Source: Sorangium cellulosum
GTDB lineage: Bacteria; Myxococcota_A; Polyangia; Polyangiales; Polyangiaceae
Length of the DNA: 64,000 bases
Direction: 5' to 3'
Assembly: GCF_002950945.1 (NCBI RefSeq)
Contig: NZ_CP012673.1
Location: 2,728,001-2,792,000 of the forward strand
Part shown: piece by piece, positions 41,776-49,583 of the stretch
Numbering within the stretch: the first letter of the stretch is position 1
Layout of the letters: every line of letters begins with the position of its first letter
Notes under the pieces: generated by a model
What the model saw: only the letters and a program-made list of their open reading frames with translations
What the model was told of the DNA's origin: nothing
The model's database searches: none
Program-made: the position numbers and the translations under genes

Positions 41776-43868
41776 GCCGCCCCTTCGACGACGCGGGCGG
41801 CCTCCGCGCGGCCGACGCGGGCCTCTGGCCGGGCGAGCCCGACTCGATCAGTCCGAGCGTGCGGAGCACGCCGATGCCGATCTCGGCCATCGCGGCGGCG
41901 CTCGGCGCGGACGACTCCGAGGAGCGCCGCCAGGCGGCCGCGCGGCTCGGTCGGGCGGACATCGGCGAGGCGCTGCCGCTCCTGCTGCGCGCGCTCGGGG
42001 ATCCCGACTGGCGCGTCCGCAAGGAGGCGACGTACGCCTGCCACCGGCTGATCCAGGCCTCGCCGGGCCACGGCGGGGCCGAGGGCGAGCGGCCGGCGGC
42101 GGGCCCGGGCGAGCGGCCGTCGGCCGCGCAGGTGCTCGTCGAGGCGCTGCTCGAGGCGCTCCGGACGAGCGACGACGTGGGCCTCAGGAACGCGGCGATC
42201 GAGGTGCTCGGCTACTGCGGCCGCGACGCCACGCCGGCGCTCGTCGCGGCGCTCGGCGACCTCGCGGGGGACGAGCGCAAGCTCGTCGTCGACGCGCTCG
42301 GCCGCACGCGCGACCCGGCGGCGCTCGACCCGCTCTACGCGGCGCTCGCGGAGCAGGACGACAACCTGCGCCAGAGCGCGATCGAGGCGATCTCCGGGAT
42401 GGGGCTCATCGCGCGCGAGCGGGTGACGGAGATCCTCTACGAGCGGCTCAGCGATCGCGACCGCTTCGTGCGGCTCACGTCGCTGAACGGGCTGAACGCG
42501 CTCGAGGCGCCGGTGCCGTGGCGGGTGCTCGCGCCGCTCATCGACGACCCGATCCTCCGCCCGGCCGCGCTGGTCGCCGCGGCGCTCGCGGAGAGCCCGG
42601 AGGCGCCGCGGGCGCTCGCGCGGGCGCTCGCCTCGGCGCGGGGCGGCGCGTTCGCGCAGCTCGTCCGGGCGCTCGCGCGGCTCGCGGACGGGCCGCTCGC
42701 GCCGCACGTGGTCGAGGCGCTCCAGGCGGCGCCGCCCGAGGTGGGCGCGCGCCTCGTGCAGGCGGTGGCCGCCCCGCACCCGATCCCCGGGGTGACGGAG
42801 CCCCCGTCGTGGCGCGGCCTCGGCGCGGACCCGGTGAGCGGCCGCGCCCAGGCGCTCGTGCTCGCGGCGATGGCGCGCGCCCCGGGCGCGGCCGAGGCCG
42901 CGGTGCAGGCGATGATCGAGCCCGCGCTCGTCGAGACGGCGCAGCGCGCGCTCGCGCTGCTCGGCGGCGAGGCGCTGCCCGCGGTGCTGAACTACCTCGA
43001 GCGGCACGTCGATCCCGACCCGGATCTCTGGGAGGGCGTGGACGACGCGACGGCCGCGCTCATCGACGGGGCCGTGGCGATCGCGGAGCAGGAGCGCGCG
43101 CGGCAGGCCGAGCCGCCGGACCCGGATCTCGAGGTGTCGCTCGACGATCTGGCCCACGTGGTCCGGCGGTCGGCGAAGAGCCTGTCGACGCTCGTGGCGA
43201 CGAGCGCGCTCTACGGCATCGCGAAGATCGGGACGGCGGACGACTTCGCGCTCGTCGTGTCGCAGACGCGCGCCTTCTCGCTGCCCGTGGCGCGGGCGGC
43301 GGAGAGCGCGCTCGCGGGGCTCGCGGAGCGTCACCCCGACGCCGCGCGCGCGCTCGTGCGGCGGCTCGTGCAGTCGGAGGAGACGTACCTCGCCGCGGCG
43401 ATCGTGCTCGAGGCGCTCGGCGCGGCGGGCCCGGAGGAGATCGCCTTCCTCACGAGCGCGGCGTGCGCGGGGGACGTGCGCGCGCGCCGCGCGGCCGTGA
43501 CCGCGGTGGCCGCGGCGGCGGGCGCGTCGGCGCTCGACGTGCTGAGCCTCTCGCTGGCCGACGAGGAGCGCGAGGTCCGGCTCGCGGCGGCGCGCGCGCT
43601 CGGCCGCCTCTACGCGTCGCTCGGGGACGCGGCGAGCGACGAGCGGGCCCGCGCCCGCGAGCTGCTCGGCCTGGTCCGCGCCTCGGGCGAGCCCGAGCTC
43701 ATCGCGGCGGCGGCGCAGGGGGGCGCGCCGTTCCGCTCGGATCCGCCGTGGAGCGAGGCCGGGGATCGGCTGAGCGCGCCGCACCCGCTCGGGCCGGTCG
43801 AGCCCGGCGAGGGGCCGCCGTCCTCCCCGGGCACGTCCGGCGGGCCGCCGTCGGGGAAGGTGTTGTGA
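41772..43868 (+). CDS. HEAT-repeat protein of the chemosensory operon
   Basis: 698 aa from GTG 41772 (GTGA overlap with the cheW stop, GGAGG upstream). After ~35 disordered residues, HEAT/PBS-lyase repeats fill the chain: EALPLLLRALGDPDWRVRKE, LDPLYAALAEQDDNLRQSAI, EVRLAAARALGRLYASLG. The region at ~440-470 is acidic. The C-terminal ~40 residues are Pro/Gly-rich. No enzyme site. HEAT proteins are known in some myxobacterial che clusters (for example Cpc7 of M. xanthus Che7). Probably a scaffold for the signalling array or its output. Confidence 0.85.
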   Translation: MSRPFDDAGGLRAADAGLWPGEPDSISPSVRSTPMPISAIAAALGADDSEERRQAAARLGRADIGEALPLLLRALGDPDWRVRKEATYACHRLIQASPGHGGAEGERPAAGPGERPSAAQVLVEALLEALRTSDDVGLRNAAIEVLGYCGRDATPALVAALGDLAGDERKLVVDALGRTRDPAALDPLYAALAEQDDNLRQSAIEAISGMGLIARERVTEILYERLSDRDRFVRLTSLNGLNALEAPVPWRVLAPLIDDPILRPAALVAAALAESPEAPRALARALASARGGAFAQLVRALARLADGPLAPHVVEALQAAPPEVGARLVQAVAAPHPIPGVTEPPSWRGLGADPVSGRAQALVLAAMARAPGAAEAAVQAMIEPALVETAQRALALLGGEALPAVLNYLERHVDPDPDLWEGVDDATAALIDGAVAIAEQERARQAEPPDPDLEVSLDDLAHVVRRSAKSLSTLVATSALYGIAKIGTADDFALVVSQTRAFSLPVARAAESALAGLAERHPDAARALVRRLVQSEETYLAAAIVLEALGAAGPEEIAFLTSAACAGDVRARRAAVTAVAAAAGASALDVLSLSLADEEREVRLAAARALGRLYASLGDAASDERARARELLGLVRASGEPELIAAAAQGGAPFRSDPPWSEAGDRLSAPHPLGPVEPGEGPPSSPGTSGGPPSGKVL

Positions 43869-44776
43869 GCCTGCGGCGGCACGACGAGATCCGCCTCCTG
43901 CCCGACGATTTCCAGCGGCTGAGGGAGCTGTTCAACAAGCACTGCGGGCTGCATTTCGGGCCCGAGGCGCGGACGTCGATGGAGCGCCGGCTCCGCGAGC
44001 GGGTCGTCGTGCTCGGGCTGTCGTCGTTCGGCCAGTATTACGAGTACCTCCGCTCCCACGGCCGCGGCCGCGCCGAGCTCGACGAGGCGCTCGACGTGAT
44101 CACGGTGAACGAGACGTACTTCTTCCGGGAGGACTACCAGCTCCGCGCCCTGATGACCGAGATCGTGCCGACGCTCGCGAAGGCGGGGGGCGCGAAGGGC
44201 CGGCTGTCGATCTGGAGCGCGGGTTGCTCGACGGGCGAGGAGGTCTACTCGATCGCGATCGCCGCGCGCGAGTCGGGCGCCACGGATCGCCGCGAGGTGC
44301 GCATCTTCGGGAGCGACATCTCCCGCCGGTGTGTGGTCGCCGCGCGCAAGGGGGTCTACGGCGCGTCGTCGTTCCGGGTGACGCCGCCCGAGCTCAAGCG
44401 GCGCTACTTCACGGAGCGGCCGGACGGGTTCCACGTGGTGGACGAGCTGCGCGCGCTCTGCCAGTTCGGCCACCTGAACCTGCTGGACTCGTCGCGCGCG
44501 GCGGTGGTCGGGCGCGCGGACGTCATCTTTTGCCGGAACGTGCTCATCTATCTGGACGAGGAGTCGCGGCGCCGGGTGATCGAGATCTTCTACGAGCGCC
44601 TCTCGCCTGGCGGGTTCCTCCTCCTCGGCCACTCCGAGTCGCTCCTGAACGTCACGACCGCGTTCGAGCTCGTGCACTTGCGGGAGGATCTGGTGTACCG
44701 CAAGCCGGCGGCGACGCTGCGCCTCGGCCTGGCGGAGGCGCTGCCTGGGCGGGGGAGCGGGGAGGAGGGCGGATGA
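43865..44776 (+). CDS. cheR: Chemoreceptor methyltransferase CheR
   Basis: 303 aa from GTG 43865, overlapping the HEAT gene stop. N-terminal helical domain (FNKHCGLHFGP, VNETYFFRE), SAM-binding IWSAGCSTGEEVYSIA, GSDIS, and FCRNVLIYLDEESRRRV near the end. Methylates receptor glutamates. No receptor (MCP) gene is in the window, so its substrate is encoded elsewhere. Confidence 0.95.
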   Translation: MSLRRHDEIRLLPDDFQRLRELFNKHCGLHFGPEARTSMERRLRERVVVLGLSSFGQYYEYLRSHGRGRAELDEALDVITVNETYFFREDYQLRALMTEIVPTLAKAGGAKGRLSIWSAGCSTGEEVYSIAIAARESGATDRREVRIFGSDISRRCVVAARKGVYGASSFRVTPPELKRRYFTERPDGFHVVDELRALCQFGHLNLLDSSRAAVVGRADVIFCRNVLIYLDEESRRRVIEIFYERLSPGGFLLLGHSESLLNVTTAFELVHLREDLVYRKPAATLRLGLAEALPGRGSGEEGG

Positions 44777-44836
44777 GGCGCGGCGGAAGTCGAGGCGGGA
44801 CGGGCGACAGGTGGTCCCAGGGCGCCCCGGGTGGGC

Positions 44837-44842
44837 TAGAAT
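44837..44842 (+). promoter_or_regulatory. Candidate -10 hexamer TAGAAT before cheB
   Basis: TAGAAT lies 27 nt before ATG 44870 in the only sizeable gap (93 bp) of the operon's 3' half; GGAAGG follows as ribosome site. It could give cheB its own promoter. Confidence 0.35.
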
Positions 44843-44869
44843 GAACGTCCGGCGGAAGGTTTTGCGCTC

Positions 44870-45949
44870 ATGACATTCGCTCCCCTGCGCGTGCTCGTCG
44901 TCGACGACTCCGCGTACAACCGGCGCAACATCGCCGAGATCCTGAGCGGAAGCGACGAGATCGAGGTCGTGGGCAAGGCCGGTGACGGCGACGACGCGCT
45001 CCGCCAGGCCGCGCAGCTCCGGCCGGACGCGATCACGCTCGACCTCGAGATGCCGCGCATGGACGGCTTCACGTTCCTGCGGATCCTGATGGCCCGGCAG
45101 CCGACGCCGGTGATCATCGTGTCGAGCTACAGCCACAAGGAGAACGTCTTCAAGGCGCTCGAGCTCGGCGCCGTCGACTTCGTGGCGAAGCCGGACCGGC
45201 AGTTCACGGCGGACGCGCAGATCCGCAAGGAGATCATCCAGAAGGTCCTGCTCGTGCGTTACCTCCGCCCCCGGGCCCCGATGCCCGCGGCGGCCGCGCG
45301 CCCCGCGCCGGCCGCGTCGCCGCGGCCGGTGCAGGACGCGTCGTCGCGGCTCGGCGTCTCGCTGCGCCACCTCGTGGCGGTAGGCTCCTCGACGGGCGGC
45401 CCCACGGCGCTGCTCGAGATCTTCAACCGGATCCCGGACCGCTTCCCCGGCGCGATCCTGATCGCGCAGCACATGCCGGACAAGTTCACGCGCACGTTCG
45501 CGGAGCGGCTCGATCGCAAGGGCGGGCTCCGGGTGGTCGAGGCGCAGAACGGCGACCAGGTGGTGAGCCGCAAGGCCTACGTGTGCCCTGGCCGGATGTG
45601 CATGGAGATCGCGGTGACGCCGGGCAGCGGGGTCGGCCTGAGCGGCGACATCCGGATCCGGGTGGGCGCGCCGGCGCCCGGCGACCGGTACGTGCCGAGC
45701 GCGGACCGGCTGTTCCGCAGCGTGGCGCAGGTGGGCGGCAGCCGCGCGGTGGGCATCATCCTGACGGGGATGGGCGACGACGGCGTGAACGGCGCCCGGG
45801 CGATCCGCGCGGCCGGCGGCACGGTGGTGGCCGAGAGCGAGGACTCGGCGGTGGTCTACGGCATGCCCGGCGCCGCGGTGCGCGCGGGGGTCGTGAACGA
45901 GAGCCTGCCGTTCACGGCGATCGGCGACTTCATCGCGCTGCTCGCGTAG
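44870..45949 (+). CDS. cheB: CheB protein-glutamate methylesterase
   Basis: 359 aa. N-terminal receiver with D58 (ITLDLEMP) and K near FVAKPD. A Pro/Ala linker follows, then a methylesterase domain with catalytic Ser in VGSSTGGPTALLEIF, His in IAQHMPDKFTRTFAERLD and Asp in GMGDDGVNG. Phosphorylation by CheA should activate demethylation of receptors, opposing CheR. Last gene of the operon. Confidence 0.95.
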   Translation: MTFAPLRVLVVDDSAYNRRNIAEILSGSDEIEVVGKAGDGDDALRQAAQLRPDAITLDLEMPRMDGFTFLRILMARQPTPVIIVSSYSHKENVFKALELGAVDFVAKPDRQFTADAQIRKEIIQKVLLVRYLRPRAPMPAAAARPAPAASPRPVQDASSRLGVSLRHLVAVGSSTGGPTALLEIFNRIPDRFPGAILIAQHMPDKFTRTFAERLDRKGGLRVVEAQNGDQVVSRKAYVCPGRMCMEIAVTPGSGVGLSGDIRIRVGAPAPGDRYVPSADRLFRSVAQVGGSRAVGIILTGMGDDGVNGARAIRAAGGTVVAESEDSAVVYGMPGAAVRAGVVNESLPFTAIGDFIALLA

Positions 45950-46110
45950 GGGCCCCCTCTCTGCGCCTCTGTGGTTGGAAATCTCTCCTCTCGTCACACG
46001 TGCCCCGGAACACCCCGTTCCGGCCGCACTTCCGGCGGGGTCGGCGCCCTTTCCGGCGGGCTGCCAAAGTTGACCCCCCGGGCGCATCGTGAGACAGGTC
46101 GGTCGCTGAC

Positions 46111-48768
46111 ATGCGGATCCGACGCGCCGCACGCAGGCTTGTATGTCTCGGCTGGATGGCCGCCCTCTCGGGCGTGGCGTTCGAGGGCCTCGCTGCGCCT
46201 CCGGAGGCCGCGGGGTCTGCGGCGCCGGCGGCGGCGGAGCGCGCGGCCGAGCCGGCGAAGGCCGAGGCGAAGAAGGACGGGGCGGCCGACGCTGGCGCGA
46301 AGGCCGAGGCGAAGAAGGACGGGGCGGCCGACGCCGGTGCGGCGAAGCCTGCGCCGGCCAGGCCGCCGGCGCGGACCGCGAGCGCGTCGGGGAAGGGCGC
46401 GAAGAGCGCGGCGAAGGCGCCGGCGAAGCCGGCGGCGCGGCCCAAGTCGACGAAGAAGGGCGCGGCGAAGGTCGCGCGCAAGCCGGGGGAGCCCGGCGCG
46501 CCGGACGAGGCGGCGCGGCGGGTCATCGCGGGCACCGCGACCCCCGTCGGGGGAAGCGTGGGCGAGTCGCCCGAGCTCCGCACGTTGCGCGAGATCGACC
46601 TGGCGCTCTTTCCCGGCGCCGCCCCGAGCGCCGGGCCCGCGTGGCCGGCCGACGGCACGCTCCTGCTCGGCGCGGGCGAGCCGCGCCTCGAGGCCACCGG
46701 CCTGCCGCCCGCGGGCTTGCCCGTCGCGCCGCCGCAGGCCGACGAGGCCCGCGACATCTCCTGGCTGCGCCAGCTCGAGCTGCCCGACATCCCGGTCCGC
46801 TGGGACGGCCGGGTCGTGCGGTACCTCGAGTATTACAAGGACGACCCGCGCGGGCGCTCCGCCGTGACCACGTGGATCCGGAAGAGCGGCCGCTACGGCG
46901 CCGCGATCCGCCGCGTCCTCCGGGAGCAGGGGCTGCCCGAGGATCTCCTCTGGCTCGCGCTCGTCGAGAGCGGCTTCGACCCGACGATCCACTCCCCGGC
47001 GGGCGCCGCCGGCCTCTGGCAGTTCATGCCGGAGGGGGCGCGCATCTACGGGCTCACCGTCGACCGCTGGGTCGACGAGCGGCTCGATCCCGAGCGCTCG
47101 ACGCTCGCGGCGGCGCGGTACCTCTCGGATCTGCGGCGCCGCTTCGGCGGCTGGGAGCTCGCGTTCGCCGCCTACAACATGGGCTACGGCGGGCTGCTCG
47201 CGTCGATCCGGAAGTACAACACGAACGACTTCTGGGAGCTGTCGCGGCTCGAGGCGGGGATGCCGCTCGAGACGGCGCTCTACGTCCCGAAGATCCTCGC
47301 GATCGCGATCGTGGCGCGGAACCCGAGGGTGTTCGGCTGCGACGGGGTGGAGCTCGACCCGGCGGTGACGTTCGACAAGATCTCGCTCGGCTCGGGGGTG
47401 TCGCTGCAGGCGGTGGCGGCCGCGGCGGGGTCGGGGTCGCCGGAGATCGAGGCGCTGAACCCGCAGCTCGTGGCGAAGCGCACGCCGCCCTTGCCGGTGG
47501 ACGCGAAGGGGCAGGCGCGCTGGGAGGTCCGGGTGCCTGCGGGGGCGGGGGCGCGCGCGGCGAAGTCGATGCCGAAGCTCCTGGAGCGCGAGCCGAAGCT
47601 CGAGCGGTACCTGGTCCGCTGGGGCGAGTCGCTCGACGACATCGCGAACGTCCGGGGGACGACGCGCTGGACGCTCCAGTCGCTGAACGGCCTGCGCCCC
47701 GGCGAGCCGGTGCGCCCCGGCGTGCTCCTGTTCGTCCCGGCGGCGGAGGGCGTCGGCGCGGCGGCGGCGGAGCACCTGCTCGCGAACGGCGCGCCGCTCT
47801 CCTCGGAGGCGAAGCCGGTCGTGGTGGTCCCGGCGCAGCGCTTCTCGTACGAGGGCCGCCGGCGGGTGTTCTACCGCGTGGTGGCGGGCGACACCCTGCG
47901 GGATTTGGCGGCGGTGCTGTCGGTGACGCCCGACGAGATCTGCCGCTGGAACACGCTCGCCCCCGGGGCGTCGCTCCACGAGGGGATGACGCTCCAGCTG
48001 TTCGTCCCGAAGTCGCAGCGCCACGAGGGGGTCTTCCTGCTCGACGACGCCGCCGCGCGGGTCATGGAGGTCGGCTCCGAGGATTTCTTTGCCCACTTCG
48101 AGGGCCTGAAGGGGCGCAAGCGCATCGAGATCGCGGTGCGCGAGGGCGACACGTTCAGCAAGCTCGCGACCCGTTACGGCCTCAGCGTGGGCAGCCTGGA
48201 GCGGATCAACCAGCGCTCGCGGCGCAGCCTGCTGATGCCGGGGGACCGCCTCGTGGTCTACGTGCCGGCGACACGTCCGGACGACCCGGCGCCGGCGCCG
48301 GTGCCGGCGGAGCCGCGCGAGGACGAGGTCCGCGTCGCGTCGACCGAGGCCGCGGGCCCGGTGGACGACGGCGACAAGGCGGCGGCCCAGCCGGTGAAGC
48401 CGGCGGTGCTGACCGCGCCCGCGAAGCCCGCCGCCGCGGCGGATGGCGGCGAGACGAGGCCGGCGCGCGCGGAGGTCGAGAAGGCCGGGGCGGAAGGCGG
48501 CGAGAAGGCGGGCGGCGCTGGCGCCGAGGCCTCGGGCGCGGCGGCCGCGCCGGCGCCCGCGCCGGAGCCGAAGAAGGCGGGAGAGGCCGAGAAGAAGAAG
48601 GCGGCGGGCGAGAAGGCGCTGGCGCCCGCGGGAGAGGCCGAGAAGAAGAAGGCGGAGGGCGAGAAGGCGCCGGCGCCCGCGGGGGAGGCCGAGGAGAAGC
48701 CGGCGGGGCGCGCGAAGGGAGCGCAGGAGAGGGAGAAGCCGGCGGAGGGCGGCGGCACGGCGCTGTGA
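46111..48768 (+). CDS. Secreted lytic murein transglycosylase with three LysM domains (MltD-like)
   Basis: 885 aa. The signal peptide ends near AALSGVAFEGLAA. An Ala/Lys-rich spacer follows (AEAKKDGAADAGAK repeats, residues ~45-150). The goose-type/Slt catalytic domain is at ~245-420, with catalytic Glu in LVESGFDPT and SPAGAAGLWQFMP and AYNMGYGG. LysM repeats lie at ~510-545, ~590-635 and ~670-715 (VREGDTFSKLATRYGL), for peptidoglycan binding. The last ~165 residues are a repetitive Glu/Lys/Ala tail (AGEAEKKKAEGEKAPAP). It cleaves peptidoglycan between MurNAc and GlcNAc. The tail is unusual and could be a wall spacer. Confidence 0.92.
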   Translation: MRIRRAARRLVCLGWMAALSGVAFEGLAAPPEAAGSAAPAAAERAAEPAKAEAKKDGAADAGAKAEAKKDGAADAGAAKPAPARPPARTASASGKGAKSAAKAPAKPAARPKSTKKGAAKVARKPGEPGAPDEAARRVIAGTATPVGGSVGESPELRTLREIDLALFPGAAPSAGPAWPADGTLLLGAGEPRLEATGLPPAGLPVAPPQADEARDISWLRQLELPDIPVRWDGRVVRYLEYYKDDPRGRSAVTTWIRKSGRYGAAIRRVLREQGLPEDLLWLALVESGFDPTIHSPAGAAGLWQFMPEGARIYGLTVDRWVDERLDPERSTLAAARYLSDLRRRFGGWELAFAAYNMGYGGLLASIRKYNTNDFWELSRLEAGMPLETALYVPKILAIAIVARNPRVFGCDGVELDPAVTFDKISLGSGVSLQAVAAAAGSGSPEIEALNPQLVAKRTPPLPVDAKGQARWEVRVPAGAGARAAKSMPKLLEREPKLERYLVRWGESLDDIANVRGTTRWTLQSLNGLRPGEPVRPGVLLFVPAAEGVGAAAAEHLLANGAPLSSEAKPVVVVPAQRFSYEGRRRVFYRVVAGDTLRDLAAVLSVTPDEICRWNTLAPGASLHEGMTLQLFVPKSQRHEGVFLLDDAAARVMEVGSEDFFAHFEGLKGRKRIEIAVREGDTFSKLATRYGLSVGSLERINQRSRRSLLMPGDRLVVYVPATRPDDPAPAPVPAEPREDEVRVASTEAAGPVDDGDKAAAQPVKPAVLTAPAKPAAAADGGETRPARAEVEKAGAEGGEKAGGAGAEASGAAAAPAPAPEPKKAGEAEKKKAAGEKALAPAGEAEKKKAEGEKAPAPAGEAEEKPAGRAKGAQEREKPAEGGGTAL

Positions 48769-48849
48769 GGCCGAGCGCGCGGCTGCACGGATGAGCTCGC
48801 AAGCCGTGGATACGGCGCTGCCGGAGACGTGGTCAGGCCTGGCCTGACT

Positions 48850-49197
48850 TCATTGCTTGGTCTCGTCTCGTCCGTGGGCGCCGGCGGGTGGACTGGTGGC
48901 TTCGACGGCGGTGAAGGGCTCGAGGATCTTGTAGGCGTGGGATGCGCCCTTGGGCACCGTCCAGGAGTCGCCCGGCTCGAGCCGCACCATCTGTCCTTCG
49001 AGGTGCAGCTCGGCGCGCCCCTCGATCACGTACCCCACGGTCTCGTAATCGCGCGATGTCGGCGGCTTCGCCTCGCCCGGTGGCTCGCGCTCCCAGAGCC
49101 GCATCGAGACCTGCTTTCCAGAGGCCAGGTATTTTTGTCCCATCTGGCCAGTCGGAGAGCGGCCGGAGGAGACCTTCATGACGGTTGTATCGCCCAT
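48850..49197 (-). CDS. Small cupin-domain protein
   Basis: 115 aa. The start ATG 49197 has AAGG 5 nt before it. One cupin beta-barrel: ETVGYVIEGRAELHLEGQMV, then LEPGDSWTVPKGASHAY. Only the second cupin motif keeps its His; the first lacks the usual HxH, so metal binding may be weak or absent. Could be a small-molecule sensor or isomerase-like protein; no partner gene. Confidence 0.8.
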   Translation of the reverse strand: MGDTTVMKVSSGRSPTGQMGQKYLASGKQVSMRLWEREPPGEAKPPTSRDYETVGYVIEGRAELHLEGQMVRLEPGDSWTVPKGASHAYKILEPFTAVEATSPPAGAHGRDETKQ

Positions 49198-49583
49198 TTA
49201 CGCCTTGTTTCCTTCCCCGATTCGCGGGTGCGGCCCTTTGTCCGGCTCCGCTGGAATCGTGGACGGCGATCCTGGCGCCCGGCCTGTCTGGAGCGAGTCG
49301 GGTCTGTCCGTCTTTCCTTGTCGGTCGCGCGTCGCAGAGAACGTATCCCGTGGCGGCGAACTGCTGTAGGATGCGCCGTGCAGGAGGCGCGTCCCGTGGA
49401 CCTGTGGATCGGATGTGACGTTGCGCGGGATCAAGCGCAGGGGGGCTCGCGCGGAGCGGGCGTGGGGCACGTCGAGCGCGCGGGGCGCCCTGAGGGCGAT
49501 CGTGCGCTGCGCGCTGGGGCTTCTGGGGCGCGCTGCGGGGTGACGACGAGGGCGATGCGCGCTGCGTTGCCGGAAAGCCGCTG
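49198..49583. other. Intergenic region upstream of the kinase array
   Basis: No convincing frame. TAGGAT at 49369-49374 followed by GCAGGAGGCG resembles a -10 plus ribosome site, but no good start codon with a long frame follows. It may mark the promoter of the first kinase 210 bp away. Otherwise nothing recognised. Confidence 0.35.

Noticed and set aside
46000..46110. Third copy of the 69-bp dispersed repeat before the lytic transglycosylase
   Set aside because: It shares only short TTCCGGCGGG words; alignment with copies A and B fails beyond a few bases.
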